Of a stretch of 6,395 bases of DNA, positions 5,922 to 6,395 are shown one piece after another. This DNA comes from Paenibacillus sp. UBA6285 (GTDB taxonomy: Bacteria > Bacillota > Bacilli > Paenibacillales > Paenibacillaceae). Location: positions 8,189 to 14,583 of the forward strand of contig DJUJ01000076.1 in NCBI GenBank assembly GCA_002438345.1, read 5' to 3'. The position numbers were made by a program, and so were the translations under genes. Numbering within the stretch: position 1 is the stretch's first letter; every line of letters begins with the position of its first letter. The notes under the pieces are model-generated. The model saw only the letters and a list, made by a program, of their open reading frames with translations, was not told the DNA's origin and ran no database searches.

Positions 5922-6395
5922 ATGTTAGCAAAACGTATCATCCCCTGTCTTGACGTTAAGGACGGACGGGTAGTCAAAGGCGTTAACTTTGTGAATCTGC
6001 GTGATGCCGGAGATCCGGTAGAGCTAGCGGCGCTGTATGACCGTGAGGGTGCAGATGAGCTTGTGTTTCTCGATATATCGGCTTCCGTAGAAGGTCGCGC
6101 GACAATGATTGAGGTTGTGCGGCAGACCGCAGGCGAAATCGCCATTCCTTTCACAGTGGGCGGAGGGATCTCTACGCCTGATGATATGAAGCGGATTCTT
6201 CGCGCAGGTGCAGATAAAATCGGCATTAATACGGCTGCTATCACTAATCCACAGTTAATTCTGGAGGGGGCGCGCCGTTTTGGCTCTCAATGTATTGTGG
6301 TAGCAATAGATGCTAAATATAACGAGGCATTTGGTGAATGGGAAGTGTATACACATGGTGGTCGCAAGCCCACTGGCATCCGTGCTCTGACCTGG
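5922..6395 (+). CDS. hisF: Imidazole glycerol phosphate synthase subunit HisF, N-terminal part (runs off window)
   Basis: HisF is the cyclase subunit that, with the glutaminase HisH, converts PRFAR plus ammonia into imidazole glycerol phosphate and AICAR in histidine synthesis. The window holds 158 of an expected ~252 residues, open to the last base. The N-terminus [20 protein letters not shown] is a textbook HisF start. Both catalytic aspartates are visible: D11 in PCLDV and D130 in VVAIDAK. The (beta/alpha)8-barrel blocks VFLDISAS (48-55), FTVGGGIS (77-84) and KIGINTAA (99-106) are intact. The related HisA lacks this exact pattern, so confusion is unlikely. Usually hisF follows hisA in an operon; here it follows a 709-nt repeat-rich gap after cdd. 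Whether hisI/hisE follows cannot be seen. Confidence 0.96.
   Translation, partial: MLAKRIIPCLDVKDGRVVKGVNFVNLRDAGDPVELAALYDREGADELVFLDISASVEGRATMIEVVRQTAGEIAIPFTVGGGISTPDDMKRILRAGADKIGINTAAITNPQLILEGARRFGSQCIVVAIDAKYNEAFGEWEVYTHGGRKPTGIRALTW

Noticed and set aside
5891..6244. 117-codon minus-strand frame opposite hisF
   Set aside because: It is a shadow of hisF, rich in serine, arginine and alanine, without a family signature.

Overview
The window looks like chromosome from a spore-forming member of the Bacillales, most likely Paenibacillus or a close relative. The evidence is the gene order yqfD-phoH-yqfF(pgpH)-ybeY-dgkA-cdd, the presence of a sporulation gene (yqfD), strong AGGAGG-type ribosome binding sites, a TTG start, and the residue patterns of the proteins. 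All genes lie on the + strand. The genus is inferred from recall of the family, not from a search.

Bases 1-4462 are a tightly packed operon. It holds the C-terminal end of yqfD, then phoH (15-nt gap), pgpH/yqfF (14-nt gap), ybeY (4-nt ATGA overlap with pgpH) and dgkA (1-nt TAATG overlap with ybeY). A GC-rich hairpin at 4486-4520 probably ends the transcript. The products are a sporulation protein, a PhoH-type ATPase, a membrane c-di-AMP phosphodiesterase, the YbeY RNA-maturation endonuclease and a small lipid kinase of the undecaprenol/diacylglycerol type.

Bases 4521-4792 hold four tandem copies of a ~64-nt repeat. Each copy contains an inverted repeat, and the last one ends two bases before the cdd ribosome binding site. 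Intact cdd (cytidine deaminase, pyrimidine salvage) follows at 4793-5212.

Bases 5213-5921 (709 nt) contain no convincing gene. They are a patchwork of unrelated repeats and hairpins: a dyad just after cdd, four evenly spaced 25-nt imperfect palindromes (5311-5499), a long imperfect hairpin (5544-5624), two smaller hairpins, two GC-rich hairpins (5793-5831), and 19-20-nt G-rich tandem repeats (5832-5900). hisF then begins at 5922 with an excellent ribosome binding site and runs off the right edge.

The most unusual features are the repeats and the synteny break. In many Bacillales era follows cdd, but here hisF, normally deep inside a histidine operon behind hisA, stands alone behind the repeat patchwork. 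I see no defence system, CRISPR array, transposase gene, tRNA or rRNA. The protein-coding genes themselves are ordinary housekeeping genes.
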